A DNA stretch of 21,710 bases from a virus, in the IMG/VR virus record IMGVR_UViG_3300027896_000257, positions 1 to 21,710 of that record; one strand, 5' to 3'. Position numbers and translations under genes: made by a program. The notes under the pieces are model-generated. The model saw only the letters and a program-made list of their open reading frames with translations. It was not told the DNA's origin and did not search any database. Below are positions 14,695 to 21,710 of this stretch, one piece after another (positions within the stretch are counted from its first letter, which is position 1; each line of letters starts with the position of its first letter).

Positions 14695-15087
14695 ATTACC
14701 TCCATTAGCAGTTTTTTTATTTTCTAAAAATTGTTGTATTTTATTTTCTAAATTATCTTTCAAGTCATTATATAGTTTTGTTCCAAAACTATTAAATGAT
14801 TCTTCTAATTTTTCTTCTTCTTCATCAAATTGTCTTTTAGTCATTTCATTTTTATTATCTTTAAATGCTTTTTCAAAATGTTTAATTGTATATGCTGAAA
14901 CCCATCCTTTTAATTTAGATGAATTAACTGGAAAATCACCTAAAGATGACTCCAATTCAACAGCTAGGTGCATTGCTAACTTATATTCTCTATTTACTAA
15001 ATCATTGATATCCTTATATGAATCAACTTCTTTATCATTTTCTAGTTCAATAATTTTATTATCTACTAATTTATAAATAGTTTTCAT
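14224..15087 (-). CDS. Head-module protein, probable two-domain, with internal start
   Basis: 287 residues, ATG at 15087 overlapping the upstream stop as TAATG, with AAGGGGA about ten bases upstream. Residues 1-130 are an acidic helical domain rich in Lys/Glu/Asn (KRQFDEEEEKLEESFNSFG). Residues ~132-180 are a second helical domain (AHLDALANEIEALEGIAPEM), and the rest is a polar, Gly/Asp/Glu-rich disordered tail with two similar segments (DEKYMNTFGGTG and DENKYMKEFKGD). The family is not recognised; it may be an internal head or scaffold-type protein. A strong internal ribosome site and ATG at 14694 suggest that the C-terminal part is also made alone. Confidence 0.65.
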   Translation of the reverse strand: MKTIYKLVDNKIIELENDKEVDSYKDINDLVNREYKLAMHLAVELESSLGDFPVNSSKLKGWVSAYTIKHFEKAFKDNKNEMTKRQFDEEEEKLEESFNSFGTKLYNDLKDNLENKIQQFLENKKTANGGNMFKTTKEAKTFTAHLDALANEIEALEGIAPEMKKHLAFRLDRLSDLVEVSAFQSEKQASVEKEANGVGTGAWAQDSDEKYMNTFGGTGTIEGDADENKYMKEFKGDDHKEVLERKEPAEIAGAGAKKKQPSDNYNEGEVAKNLRNTIKNIMASLSK

Positions 15088-15461
15088 TATTTATTCCCCT
15101 TCTGAGCAGATTCACTTAAAATTTTATATAAAAAGTTATAAATGTTGCTGTCTATCTTAGATTGAAATTGACTATTATTATATGTGTAAATTGCTGTTTG
15201 AAGAGCAGCGTTTAATGCTGTATCTGGTACTTTTTTAAAAAGATCTTGATCAATTAAAGATGAAGCATAAGAAACTATGTTTGTAAGATCTTCTTTAGTG
15301 ATGTCTCGAACATCGGTATAGTCCCACCTTTCAGGTCGATCACTCTTTGGACCATATAAATCTTGTGGTTGCTTTACGCCATTTTCAAGAACTACTTTAG
15401 TGTGAAAATAACCCTCAGCAGAATTTAAAAAAGAAAGAACGACTCTCTTTGCTCTATCCAT
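15087..15461 (-). CDS. Hypothetical 124-aa head-module protein
   Basis: 124 residues, ATG at 15461 with GTAGGAAAA upstream. It is an alpha-helical protein with a central polar segment (QDLYGPKSDRPERWDYTDVR) and helices on both sides (MDRAKRVVLSFLNSAEGYFH; TALNAALQTAIYTYNN). There is no recognisable family or catalytic motif. It is the first of a closely packed run (124 aa, 287 aa, 248 aa, protease), with a 79-bp gap before it that carries a candidate promoter element, so it may begin a transcription unit. A head-completion or internal protein is possible. Confidence 0.6.
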   Translation of the reverse strand: MDRAKRVVLSFLNSAEGYFHTKVVLENGVKQPQDLYGPKSDRPERWDYTDVRDITKEDLTNIVSYASSLIDQDLFKKVPDTALNAALQTAIYTYNNSQFQSKIDSNIYNFLYKILSESAQKGNK

Positions 15462-15509
15462 ATAGTTTTCCTACAATAAACAAAACCTAAATTCTCTAGG
15501 AATTGTTAA

Positions 15510-15517
15510 ATATTAGT
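15510..15517 (-). promoter_or_regulatory. ACTAATAT element, candidate phage promoter motif
   Basis: Minus-strand ACTAATAT in the gap before the 124-aa gene, 48 nt ahead of its ATG. The same octamer occurs 45 nt ahead of the 233-aa gene (18545-18538) and 82 nt ahead of the fibre gene (1982-1975). One other copy, at 184-191, is inside a coding region. Its recurrence in three of the longer gaps suggests a promoter element, but the AT-rich background makes chance possible. Confidence 0.25.
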
Positions 15518-15540
15518 TAATTATTCCAAAAATACGCTTA

Positions 15541-16293
15541 TTATACTTTCCATGCGTCAATTGTATAACTTAGTTTAAAACCCTTCTCTTTCACAAAGTT
15601 AGAAGTCTCTAAGATACTATCAAATGTTCCCATATCGTTCCAAAAACCATTAATTTGATAGGAATTACAAGTTCCCTCTTTAACATAAAGCATATTCAAA
15701 TCAGTCACCTCAAGTTCACCTCGAGCTGAAGGTTTCAAAGTTTCTATCTTATTAAATAGTGTTTGATCATAAAAATATAATCCAGTAACAGCTAAATTTG
15801 TCTTAGGATTTTTAGGTTTTTCGACAATATTGGTAACTCTATCCCCCTCTAATTCAGCCACGCCATATCTCTCTGGATCTGGCACAGGCTTAATAAAAAG
15901 GGAGCACCCTCTGTCCTGCTTTTCAAAAGCTTCGACATATGATGTGATATCATCTTCAAAAAAGTTATCCCCCAAGACTACCGCACATTTATCATGTACT
16001 GAATTCTTAGCCCTATAGATGGCATCACTAATCCCTTTAGGGTCTTGTTGGTGTACATAAGTTAAACTAGTACAATTGAACTCACGGCCATCCCCCAAAA
16101 CCGAAACGATGTTTCCATTATACCTACCACCTAAAACACAGACAATGTCAGTAATCCCTGCTTTTACTAATGTATTTAGGGGGTATTCTAATACTAATCT
16201 ATCATAAACAATAGCTAAACTTTTATTATTGACCCTTTTTGAGTAGAGCCCCAGTCGTTTTCCATCTCCGCCACAAATTAGGATACCAATCAT
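15541..16293 (-). CDS. rmlA: Glucose-1-phosphate thymidylyltransferase-like sugar nucleotidyltransferase
   Basis: 250 residues, ATG at 16293 with AAGGAG six bases upstream. The N-terminus GILICGGDGKRL is the nucleotide-binding loop (GGxGxRL in the family), NNKSLAIVYDRLVLEYPL matches the K-x-L-x-P-V-Y-D region, LGDNFFEDD holds the metal-binding Asp, and GVAELEGD, EKPKNPKTNLAVTGLYFYD, LKPSARGELEVTDLN and FWNDMGTFDSILE are all typical of RmlA. The enzyme joins a sugar-1-phosphate to dTTP (or another NTP) to make a nucleotide sugar, the first step of the dTDP-rhamnose pathway. It is shorter than the usual ~290 aa of bacterial RmlA. No other rhamnose-pathway gene is in the window. Sitting inside the head operon, it may supply a sugar for the glycosyltransferase at 2009-2923. 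Substrate and base preference cannot be read from the sequence. Confidence 0.85.
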   Translation of the reverse strand: MIGILICGGDGKRLGLYSKRVNNKSLAIVYDRLVLEYPLNTLVKAGITDIVCVLGGRYNGNIVSVLGDGREFNCTSLTYVHQQDPKGISDAIYRAKNSVHDKCAVVLGDNFFEDDITSYVEAFEKQDRGCSLFIKPVPDPERYGVAELEGDRVTNIVEKPKNPKTNLAVTGLYFYDQTLFNKIETLKPSARGELEVTDLNMLYVKEGTCNSYQINGFWNDMGTFDSILETSNFVKEKGFKLSYTIDAWKV

Positions 16294-16302
16294 AAATTCT
16301 CC

Positions 16303-17772
16303 TTATATATATTTTCTTTTTATATTTAAAAAACTGGCTTTTATTGAAATTGAACACCAAGAACGATTTGGTAGTTTTTCTAAAAGATATTCTTTTGTAC
16401 TATCTGCATAAAGTTCTTCTAAAATAGTTAATTCTTTTTCATTCCAGCGTTCTATTTTTTTTATATTTAATTTATTTGCTTTACCGGAGATAGCTCGCCA
16501 TGTTTTATTTTTTATTTTTTCTAAAAGATATTCTTTACTTTCAACTGGATACATCTTTTTTAATAGCTCTTTATCCTCTTCTGACCATAGATAATCCTGT
16601 TTTTCTCTAACTAATCTTAAAAAAGACATTCTATTCTTAATTGAATAATTTGTTCTATTAAGTAATATTAAATTTATATTTTTGTTATTATAATTTTCTT
16701 TTAGTTTTAAATCTTCTTCTAAAGTCCAGGGTAAGTTTTTCTTTTTAACATTTAAATCATTAAAAATTTCTGAAATCTTATAATTACCATAAACTCTTTT
16801 TAAAAGAGTTGGAGTTCTTGGATAAAAGTTTTTAAATTCTACAATATTAGGATATTTTTTATATATCTCTACAAAAGATAAAAATTTATTTTTTAATCTT
16901 TCTTTATCTATTTTTTTTAATTGTTCTTGATTTATAACTTTTATAGAATTAACTGATCCATAAATCCGAATTATTAGCTTATTACTAATTCCTATTTTTT
17001 TACAGAAGTCAGATACTGATATTCTTGTGTCACTATCTTCATCTTCATAGAATTTTAAAAATTTATCATTAATTTCTTTTTTAGTTAAGGGATAAAAGTT
17101 ACTATCCAACACAATTTTATTTCCGAAAAGTTTCATTAACTTATTATAAAATTTCTCATTTACATATATTATATTTTTATCTGGATACTGGTTTTTAAAT
17201 CTTAAGAATTTATCATTTCGTTCATATCCTTTAATCTCGTAATACTTATCTTTACTTTTTATATAAAAATCAGGTGTATAGGTGTCTTCTTCATTTAATT
17301 TAAAAGTTTCTTTTTCATAGTCATATGGTAATTTAAGATAATTTAAAATCCTTGCAAAATTTGCTTCCCAAGAAGATCTTACTGAATGACCTAGATCTAC
17401 ACGAAAACCAGCTTTACTGTGTGTGGCGGGCTTTCCATACATAGGATTATTTTTTCCTTTTGATTTACCATTTTTAATTTGAGTTAATCTTCCTTTTTCC
17501 ATAGCCGCTTTAATTTTAGGGTTTTCTTTTGTTAAACCCTTATTCCATCGGATACAAGATTTTCTATTTTTTATAGATTCTTTAAACTTTTCAGAAACTA
17601 TATGACTTTCAGAAAGTCCTCTTAAGGGGATGTTATTTTTTAATAATCTAAGACTTATTGCTTTACTAGAAACTCCTAAAAAAATGGCTATATCTTTTAA
17701 ACAACTACCTTTAGAATACATTTCTTTAATTACATTAATATCTAAATTAAATCTTAACTTTTGAACACTCAT
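16303..17772 (-). CDS. Free-standing PD-(D/E)XK homing endonuclease with NUMOD3 and Myb/SANT-like repeats
   Basis: 489 residues, ATG at 17772 with only a weak ribosome site. An N-terminal HTH (~20-45) is followed by a NUMOD3-type motif (KGKNNPMYGKPA, ~105-117). A nuclease core has Glu136 (SSWEANFARIL), Asp168 (TPDFYI) and Glu179/Lys181 (YYEIKGY), the PD-(D/E)XK pattern of Vsr-like phage homing enzymes. Residues ~245-345 contain two endonuclease-associated DNA-binding repeats (for example NFYPRTPTLLKRVYGNY). Residues ~345-489 hold three Myb/SANT-like repeats, each opening with W-x-x-E (PWTLEEDLKLKENY, LWSEEDKELLKKMY, RWNEKELTILEELY). It is very AT-rich. It fits between the 233-aa gene and rmlA so tightly that its stop codon overlaps the rmlA ribosome site. 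It probably cuts an intergenic or adjacent-gene site in relatives that lack it. Confidence 0.8.
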   Translation of the reverse strand: MSVQKLRFNLDINVIKEMYSKGSCLKDIAIFLGVSSKAISLRLLKNNIPLRGLSESHIVSEKFKESIKNRKSCIRWNKGLTKENPKIKAAMEKGRLTQIKNGKSKGKNNPMYGKPATHSKAGFRVDLGHSVRSSWEANFARILNYLKLPYDYEKETFKLNEEDTYTPDFYIKSKDKYYEIKGYERNDKFLRFKNQYPDKNIIYVNEKFYNKLMKLFGNKIVLDSNFYPLTKKEINDKFLKFYEDEDSDTRISVSDFCKKIGISNKLIIRIYGSVNSIKVINQEQLKKIDKERLKNKFLSFVEIYKKYPNIVEFKNFYPRTPTLLKRVYGNYKISEIFNDLNVKKKNLPWTLEEDLKLKENYNNKNINLILLNRTNYSIKNRMSFLRLVREKQDYLWSEEDKELLKKMYPVESKEYLLEKIKNKTWRAISGKANKLNIKKIERWNEKELTILEELYADSTKEYLLEKLPNRSWCSISIKASFLNIKRKYI

Positions 17773-17790
17773 TAAATAATCACGCTTTAA

Positions 17791-18492
17791 TTACCATTTC
17801 TTATGTTGTAAAATTGCTTTGATCTTTTCTTTTTCTTGATCTGAAAGAGTTGGGGCCCCTTGTTCAGGAGACGACTTTTTTTCTACTTCTTCAGCTTGCT
17901 CAAGATATGTATCTGCCTGATCTAAAATTTCTTTAACTACAGGGTTGTCTTCAACGGTTGTTTTTTTCCAATATGGTGAATTTACTTCATCATGAAAGGT
18001 GTCAATTAGCTCACTTAAGACATTTAAAGATTGAGCCAGTAAAGACCTCACATCTTTAATGGAAAGGACATACCCCTTTCCGCCCAGGCACCCGTCTGGA
18101 GAAATTTCAGAAGATTTACATGAAATAAAAGCGTTATTTGCTTTTGATAAAAGCATAAAAGATTCTGCCAAATTCTTATAGGTAGTGGCTACGGACCTAA
18201 TGCCTTTTTCTTTAAATTTGAAACCTTCTAATCCTTCACGGGTCAAAGGTTCTTCTGCCTTTTTAGCAGTAATTAATCTTCTTGCTACTTTTTTAGCAAT
18301 TTCTAATTCATCTGATTCATTTGATACTTTCATATCATTTTCCTCAAGTTTTTTATCTTTTTTATCTAAAGGATCTACTAAAGTTTTATGTTTCCTTCTA
18401 AGATCATACCTAGGTGGTTTTTCTTGTGGGGATGTATATTCATTATCCCCATTTGGATTGTATTTTCGTCTGTCTGATTCTTTAATAGACAT
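17791..18492 (-). CDS. Hypothetical 233-aa protein downstream of portal
   Basis: 233 residues, ATG at 18492 with AAGGAAGAAG upstream. Residues 1-55 are polar and basic (RRKYNPNGDNEYTSPQEKPP), probably disordered. Residues ~60-185 are helical with two Cys (CKSSEISPDGCLGGKGYVLS), and the tail is Glu/Lys-rich (LEQAEEVEKKSSPEQGAPTL). The family is not recognised. It directly follows the portal gene after a 60-bp gap with a candidate promoter element, which fits a portal-associated, protease-partner or internal head protein. The 18-bp gap after it is where the homing endonuclease gene was inserted. Confidence 0.6.
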   Translation of the reverse strand: MSIKESDRRKYNPNGDNEYTSPQEKPPRYDLRRKHKTLVDPLDKKDKKLEENDMKVSNESDELEIAKKVARRLITAKKAEEPLTREGLEGFKFKEKGIRSVATTYKNLAESFMLLSKANNAFISCKSSEISPDGCLGGKGYVLSIKDVRSLLAQSLNVLSELIDTFHDEVNSPYWKKTTVEDNPVVKEILDQADTYLEQAEEVEKKSSPEQGAPTLSDQEKEKIKAILQHKKW

Positions 18493-18537
18493 TAAACTTC
18501 TTCCTTAAATAAATAAATAAAGCACATAAAAAATAAT

Positions 18538-18551
18538 ATATTAGTAAAAAA
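18538..18551 (-). promoter_or_regulatory. TTTTTTACTAATAT element before the 233-aa gene
   Basis: This 14-mer (minus strand) is identical to 1988-1975 upstream of the fibre gene and shares ACTAATAT with 15517-15510. It lies in the 60-bp gap after the portal stop. It is a candidate promoter element only; no standard -35/-10 pair is evident nearby. Confidence 0.3.
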
Positions 18552-18552
18552 G

Positions 18553-20202
18553 TTATTTAAATCTTGATTCCTCGGTTTCCTCTTTCCCCTCTTCTGCCCA
18601 GGCTAACTTCATATAACCTGCTACTTTTTTAGCTAGATCTGTATTTGTAGCTATTTGGTCTGCAAGCGGTTGGGCCAAAGCATTTAAAATATCGTTAAAT
18701 CTACTATCATTTACAGTTAATAGGTCTTTTTCAAGTTCCGTTTTAGTTGTATTTGGATCCAATCCAAGTAAATCTAAAATGAAAGATAATGGAATAGAAC
18801 CTTTTTGATATAAATCAAATAATTGTGAGAAGATGGCATCATTATCTCTAATAGCTAATCTTGTGAAGGAAAGTTTTGGATAAAGTAACTTCTTATTTCC
18901 AAACTTATCATATTCCCAGAAACCTTTTTTCAAAGCAACTGGCTTAAAGATATGATTTTCAACAAAATCCTGAATTATTTCTCTAAAAAGCATATATTGA
19001 GTATTGATGATTTCTAAGGAAATTCTTTCTCCCCCGAAAGATGATTCACCGGTTAATAGTCCAATAGTTACTCCTAACCCAGCTGATAACTTCTTCTCTA
19101 ACTCTGCATACTCATCAGATAAATGAAGGATACGAGCATCACTTCCCATTTCTTGCCAGTTAATTTCATAGTTGGCAATAATTGAATAGTCTGGGTCAAC
19201 AATGGCAGCATCTACTTGATCTCTTAAAAATTCTAGGTCATCAAAAGAGGCTTTAGGTGCTGTGACTACCCGCATAGGTGTCATGTGTCTTGAAGCAATC
19301 TGAGATTGGGCTTGACGATACTTGTCCATCAATAATAAAGATCTTAAACAGCAATCTAGAATAGAAGACCCTGCCTCCTCATACTCCCCTGTTTTTCTTA
19401 AAATTTCTACTAAATGTGATCCCTTATATGGGTTCGTTTCAAAAGGTGGTGGAGAGCCGGTGTCTAAGCTTGCTTTAATATCAACAGGCATATCTCTTAT
19501 AATCTCATCAACATCTGCACCCATATTTGGGTTTCCAGCCATCTGTCTAATTATATTTTTAGTGTCTGCAGGTATTAATAATTCTGCTTTAATTTTATCT
19601 GTAAATTGCCACCTTGTGATCTTGACCATATCAGGAGGAAGTATTTGAAGACGCTCCCATCCTTGATACTCTGGACATTTATTATCAAACTTGTCTCTTA
19701 ATTTTAAAGCACCCTCAGGTTTCTGTAGATCATCATCTATATTAAAGAGGGGATCATCCTTAGCTCCGGACTCATCTCCATCTTCTAAGAAGATATAGCA
19801 ACAACCCATTAAGTTATACTCATGGGATAGAGCTAGTAGTTTCTTAAAAAGTTTAATTCTATCGCACATGTTTTCAAAAAAAGTTAAGATATATTGAGAC
19901 TTTTCATTATCTTCACATTTTGGTGGTTGCAATCTAATTTTGGATAGAGGCAACTCACTATGTAAATCGATAGCTCTTCTGACCATTTCATTAAATGAAT
20001 AAAAGAAACGATACCAAGCACGTCTTTCTTTAAGGTTCTGTGGTAATTCAAGAAAGTCTTTAGATAGGACGGGTGAATAAAAATCTGAAAATTGGGCTTC
20101 TGTTGTCCCACTTGGGTTAGCTCCTGCCGACTTTGAAAAACCTTTTCCTGACGAGGTTGTCGCATATTTTTTATTAGTTGAAAAAGAATGATTTTTGTTC
20201 AT
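18553..20202 (-). CDS. Portal protein
   Basis: 549 residues, ATG at 20202 overlapping the upstream stop as ATGA, with GGAGAG six to eight bases upstream. After a polar N-terminus of ~40 residues the sequence follows the portal pattern of large myoviruses: a wing region (RAIDLHSELPLSKIRLQPPK), a stem/clip region around the segment HLVEILRKTGEYEEAGSS, the stretch DKYRQAQSQIASRHMTPMRV, a crown-side helix region, and a C-terminal part with Asp/Glu-rich end. Length is normal for the family. Portal dodecamers form the DNA entry ring at one head vertex and bind the terminase. The position next to the terminase and upstream of the protease and capsid genes is the standard head-operon order. Confidence 0.85.
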   Translation of the reverse strand: MNKNHSFSTNKKYATTSSGKGFSKSAGANPSGTTEAQFSDFYSPVLSKDFLELPQNLKERRAWYRFFYSFNEMVRRAIDLHSELPLSKIRLQPPKCEDNEKSQYILTFFENMCDRIKLFKKLLALSHEYNLMGCCYIFLEDGDESGAKDDPLFNIDDDLQKPEGALKLRDKFDNKCPEYQGWERLQILPPDMVKITRWQFTDKIKAELLIPADTKNIIRQMAGNPNMGADVDEIIRDMPVDIKASLDTGSPPPFETNPYKGSHLVEILRKTGEYEEAGSSILDCCLRSLLLMDKYRQAQSQIASRHMTPMRVVTAPKASFDDLEFLRDQVDAAIVDPDYSIIANYEINWQEMGSDARILHLSDEYAELEKKLSAGLGVTIGLLTGESSFGGERISLEIINTQYMLFREIIQDFVENHIFKPVALKKGFWEYDKFGNKKLLYPKLSFTRLAIRDNDAIFSQLFDLYQKGSIPLSFILDLLGLDPNTTKTELEKDLLTVNDSRFNDILNALAQPLADQIATNTDLAKKVAGYMKLAWAEEGKEETEESRFK

Positions 20203-20666
20203 ATGTTACTCTCCAAACTTTTAAAATCTTTAGCCTCAAAGTCTTTTTCTGTTAAATTCATGTCGGTGTCTAAAAATTTTAAATGAGCATAAGCCTGTCT
20301 CAAATAATCCATATCCTGTTTAAAACTATTTACTTCCACAAAACTCTGATCTTTCATTTTACTTTTAAGTATATTTTCAATCTTTATTATATTGTTTTGA
20401 GTCTGCTTTATAAGTTCTTTTATTTCGATTTCATCTTCTTTTTTATCTTTAAATCCCTCAAGTTTTAAAGAAAATATACATTTTTGGGCTGAATTTGTTT
20501 TATCTACCCCCCTTTTGATGAATATAAGTTTATTATTAATTTTCTTTGTGTTTAGTTGATATAGCCAATGCATTATATTTTGAATAATTAATATGTTTTT
20601 TTTCAAAATATCTTTTTTTGAAGAGAGTTCTGCTCTTAAATCAACCATTTTTTTTAACCCAAGCAT
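20199..20666 (-). CDS. Small coiled-coil protein between terminase and portal
   Basis: 155 residues from ATG at 20666, which overlaps the terminase 3' end by 26 nt; an in-frame ATG at 20648 (8-nt overlap) is an equally possible start, as neither has a strong ribosome site. The protein is Lys/Ile/Asn-rich and helical (LSSKKDILKKNILIIQNIMH; KELIKQTQNNIIKIENILKS), without recognisable motifs. It ends in an ATGA overlap with the portal gene, so translation is coupled. The place suggests a portal or terminase partner, but no family is recognised. Confidence 0.6.
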   Translation of the reverse strand: MLGLKKMVDLRAELSSKKDILKKNILIIQNIMHWLYQLNTKKINNKLIFIKRGVDKTNSAQKCIFSLKLEGFKDKKEDEIEIKELIKQTQNNIIKIENILKSKMKDQSFVEVNSFKQDMDYLRQAYAHLKFLDTDMNLTEKDFEAKDFKSLESNI

Positions 20667-21710
20667 TTCTTCTTAAATTTCTTACAGATCTTCTATTATC
20701 TGTAATGTTGTGTATTCTAGATTTCATTAATTGATAATGATTGGCATCTCGCACATATCCAAACCTATTATTACTTAAAGACATACTTCCTGTTGCTCCA
20801 CCTTTAAGTGCTTCAGTTGCCAACCACACACTTCTCATTAAAGCATCTGACCTATCATCATGTTGGCCCTTTAATTTAGGAGATTCTACAGAGATAACAT
20901 TTTTAGAATGTTGTACCACCTGTAGCCTTAATAACTCCTGAATCAGGTCACTATCATTATACTCAGCAGTTTTATTATTATAAAGTCTAAGTTTTTTATC
21001 TATACAAAGCATCATAAAGTTTTGATACAGATCAGAATTAAACTGACGAGTATGATAGGCTAATTCAAACTGGTGTAACCCACGTTTAGCTAAATTTTGA
21101 GTAACCAGCATCCCATTATGTTGGTCAACCATTCCTTTTACTATAAAAAATTTATTACATATCTCAGCAATCCAATCTGCCAGTAATTCAAAATCTAAGA
21201 CTTCTAATTTTTCATAAGGATGTATTCCCGCACTTCTAGAGTCTACATAATCAATTTCTATTTTATTTATATTATCCCCAGTTTCCTCATCTTTTACAGT
21301 TACTATATGGGATACTGCAATAGAAGTCCCATCTTCTTTAAAACCTATATCCAATCCCATAAAATGTGGAATTCTAGCAGTACCCGCTGTTTTTTCTTTT
21401 AAATCTGGAACAATTATTCTTCTTAAATATTCTTCTGGCATCCAAGAAGACACCCTATCCGAAAAGTTCCCCCCAAACTCACATTCATAAGTGATGGGGT
21501 TATTATGATATCTTCCTTTCAGATAGGTGGAATCTAGGGTGTTATTAATTTCCCAAGAGGGCGCTTGAATCATTAAAAGGTTAGAATCACCAGTTAGAGA
21601 CTTGTTATATAAATCCCATAGCATCCCTGACTTATTCAAGGGGGATGAAATATTAATAATTTTACCGTCACCCTTAAAGGTTGCCACGGAGGGGGTAACG
21701 GCTTCATACA
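20641..21710 (-). CDS. terL: Terminase large subunit, C-terminal part (5' end beyond window)
   Basis: The frame is open through the right edge (YEAVTPSVATFKGDGK...), so the apparent GTG start at 21687 is internal. The first residues hold the end of the ATPase domain with the coupling motif (KIINISSPLNKSGMLWDLYN). The remainder is the RNase-H-fold nuclease domain: Asp in MGLDIGFKEDGTSIAV, Asp in GMVDQHNG and Asp in HDDRSDALMRSVW match the three catalytic acidic positions. The C-terminus is basic (RRSVRNLRRNAWVKKNG). The enzyme translocates DNA into the prohead through the portal and cuts the concatemer. The Walker A/B motifs must lie beyond the window. Confidence 0.85.
   Translation of the reverse strand, partial: YEAVTPSVATFKGDGKIINISSPLNKSGMLWDLYNKSLTGDSNLLMIQAPSWEINNTLDSTYLKGRYHNNPITYECEFGGNFSDRVSSWMPEEYLRRIIVPDLKEKTAGTARIPHFMGLDIGFKEDGTSIAVSHIVTVKDEETGDNINKIEIDYVDSRSAGIHPYEKLEVLDFELLADWIAEICNKFFIVKGMVDQHNGMLVTQNLAKRGLHQFELAYHTRQFNSDLYQNFMMLCIDKKLRLYNNKTAEYNDSDLIQELLRLQVVQHSKNVISVESPKLKGQHDDRSDALMRSVWLATEALKGGATGSMSLSNNRFGYVRDANHYQLMKSRIHNITDNRRSVRNLRRNAWVKKNG

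Noticed and set aside
15491-15505. Small inverted repeat AATTCTCTAGGAATT before the 124-aa gene
   Set aside because: The arms are only 5 bp; this is expected by chance and too weak to call an operator.
19884-20165. Minus-strand open frame of 93 codons inside the portal gene
   Set aside because: It is an out-of-frame shadow of the well-supported portal frame with no ribosome site.
21685-21687. GTG as the true start of the terminase gene
   Set aside because: The frame stays open to the window edge with family-like sequence, and the ATPase Walker motifs are missing, so the gene must begin outside the window.

Overview
This window is part of the structural (head) gene module of a strongly AT-rich tailed bacteriophage (Caudoviricetes, HK97-type head). 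It is probably a large myovirus-like or jumbo phage, judging by the dispersed head genes, the separate protease/scaffold genes and the number of mobile endonuclease genes. The host cannot be named. Many genes have good GGAGG-type ribosome binding sites, which argues against a Bacteroidota host. TGA is used as a normal stop (several ATGA/TGATG overlaps), so the standard bacterial code applies. No tRNA, rRNA or CRISPR array was seen.

Almost everything is on the minus strand, so gene order reads from the right edge to the left. From 21710 leftwards: terminase large subunit (C-terminal part, cut by the window edge), a small coiled-coil protein, portal, a 233-aa head-module protein, a free-standing PD-(D/E)XK homing endonuclease, a RmlA-like sugar nucleotidyltransferase, and three small or medium proteins of unknown function. 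One of these three seems to have a second internal start. Then come a prohead protease fused to an acidic scaffold-like tail, a very basic 68-aa protein, a 116-aa protein, a Lys/Glu-repeat protein, a 192-aa probable capsid decoration protein and the major capsid protein, closed by a strong bidirectional terminator at 8279-8317.

Left of the terminator is a 5.2-kb accessory cassette (2939-8138). It holds two paralogous giant fusions of tandem helix-turn-helix modules, a LAGLIDADG endonuclease and an amino-DNA-methyltransferase, plus a 122-aa acidic-tailed partner, all translationally coupled. Between the cassette and the capsid gene lies a 60-nt inverted, broken copy of the capsid gene 3' region. 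It differs from the resident gene mostly at synonymous positions, so it looks like a scar from a related phage's capsid locus. A hairpin abuts the ribosome binding site of the first cassette gene.

Left of the cassette is the only plus-strand gene, a probable glycosyltransferase, then a tail-fibre/spike-like protein and a second gene repeating its C-terminal 150 residues, which is cut by the left edge. RmlA and the glycosyltransferase together suggest that the phage synthesises and attaches a sugar, target unknown.

The most notable observations are the endonuclease-methyltransferase pair next to the capsid gene, the capsid-gene scar, and a structured RNA element that occurs twice, upstream of the decoration and capsid genes, with compensatory base-pair changes between the copies.
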